NCBI GenBank assembly: GCA_012719195.1 | Contig: JAAYAV010000289.1 | Location: forward strand, 1 to 7,209 | Length of the DNA stretch: 7,209 nucleotides | Source: Anaerolineae bacterium | GTDB taxonomy: Bacteria > Chloroflexota > Anaerolineae > DRVO01 | Direction: 5' to 3' | Position numbers and translations under genes: made by a program | Notes under the pieces: model-generated | What the model was told of the DNA's origin: nothing | Database searches by the model: none | Seen by the model: only the letters and a program-made list of their open reading frames with translations | Part shown: piece by piece, positions 6,693 to 7,209 of the stretch | How positions within the stretch are numbered: position 1 is the first letter of the stretch | Layout of the letters: each line of letters starts with the position of its first letter

Positions 6693-7209
6693 ATGGACAT
6701 CCGACAGGCTTACCTGAAGATGCTCGCCGACGACGTGCCGCTGAACCTCGCGCGATTCGATGAGGCCAGCGGCCGTTTCCTCACCGGGGGCGGCTGGGCC
6801 GTCACCAACCAGATGTTGGTCTATCCGCTGGCGCTTCTCTACATTACCGAGAGCCCGGTCAACCCCTACTTCCGCGACGAACGCGTCCTCCACCTGATCC
6901 AGCGCGGCGGCGACGCCTGGCGCGACTTCCAGAATCCCGACGGCACTGTGGAGTTCATCAAGGTGGACGGCTCCACTTGGGGCGCCCACTACGATTGCTG
7001 GTCCATGTACCATTGGCTCGAGACCTACTCCCTGGTGCGGGACCTACTCGGCGCCGAAAGGCGCTCCCGCTGGGAAGAGGGGCTCAACCTGGCCTTCACC
7101 GGCATCGACGCCCTGCTGAAGCGCTCCGGGGTGCACAACATCCCCACCTGGCACGCGCAATCCCTCTATCGTGCCGGGCAGGTGTTCGGCCGGCCGGAGT
7201 GGATGGAGA
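6693..7209 (+). CDS. Helix-rich protein, possible carbohydrate-processing enzyme (3' partial)
   Basis: The frame runs open from ATG 6693 to the window edge, giving 172 residues with no stop. AGGAGG (6677-6682) lies 10 bases before the ATG, a strong start. There is no signal peptide (MDIRQAYLKMLADD...), so the product is probably cytoplasmic. The visible part is helix-rich with many aromatics: TGGGWAVTNQMLVYPLALLY (31-50), WGAHYDCWSMYHWLETYSLV (96-115), then an amphipathic helix and IPTWHAQSLYRAGQVFGRPEW (150-170). This pattern suits an alpha/alpha-toroid enzyme such as a lyase or unsaturated glycuronyl hydrolase-like protein. Residues about 100-170 can be aligned loosely by eye with the start of the first gene product of the window (YDCW/SQCG, LVRDLLGAE/FLRDSLGDE), suggesting a distant relationship. 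No family was recognised with certainty. Confidence 0.75.
   Translation, partial: MDIRQAYLKMLADDVPLNLARFDEASGRFLTGGGWAVTNQMLVYPLALLYITESPVNPYFRDERVLHLIQRGGDAWRDFQNPDGTVEFIKVDGSTWGAHYDCWSMYHWLETYSLVRDLLGAERRSRWEEGLNLAFTGIDALLKRSGVHNIPTWHAQSLYRAGQVFGRPEWME

Noticed and set aside
5627..6700. Antisense open frame of 357 codons opposite the second permease
   Set aside because: The permease on the + strand has unmistakable family motifs throughout. The antisense product is rich in Gln, Glu, His and Gly without structure, a shadow of GC-rich third positions.

Overview
The window is GC-rich bacterial DNA with all five real genes on the + strand. It reads as a carbohydrate-utilisation locus. The best taxonomic guess is an uncultured or poorly characterised Chloroflexota member. 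This rests on the style of the substrate-binding lipoprotein (twin-arginine signal, lipobox, long Ala/Pro/Thr repeat linker), on the GC content and on the long SBP type. No rRNA or other marker gene is present, so this is inference only.

Layout. Positions 1-1887 hold the 3' part of a large protein with a helix-rich half followed by a strand-rich half. This is the general architecture of heparinase / polysaccharide-lyase-like proteins, but the family is not named with certainty. A 308-base intergenic region (1888-2195) follows, with a good housekeeping-type promoter candidate and a long potential 5' leader. Next come three genes of a peptide/nickel-type (DppABC-like) ABC importer: a 669-aa lipoprotein substrate-binding protein (2196-4205), the DppB-type permease (4361-5359) and the DppC-type permease (5375-6529). 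A perfect 10-bp inverted repeat just after the third gene probably ends the operon. A new promoter candidate then leads into the 5' part of another helix-rich protein (6693 to the window edge) that may be a distant relative of the first gene product.

Working model (inference): the importer brings in an oligosaccharide, and the two flanking proteins, with no visible export signal where their N-terminus can be seen, process it in the cytoplasm. DppABC-type importers are known to carry oligosaccharides as well as peptides. The ATPase subunits (DppD/DppF type) are absent from the visible operon and must be encoded elsewhere or shared.

The most interesting non-coding signal is the 155-base gap between the binding-protein gene and the first permease gene. 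It can fold into a closed multi-stem structure: a 12-bp outer stem enclosing a long hairpin with a GUGA tetraloop and a third small hairpin. It sits where SBP and permease expression would need to be uncoupled.
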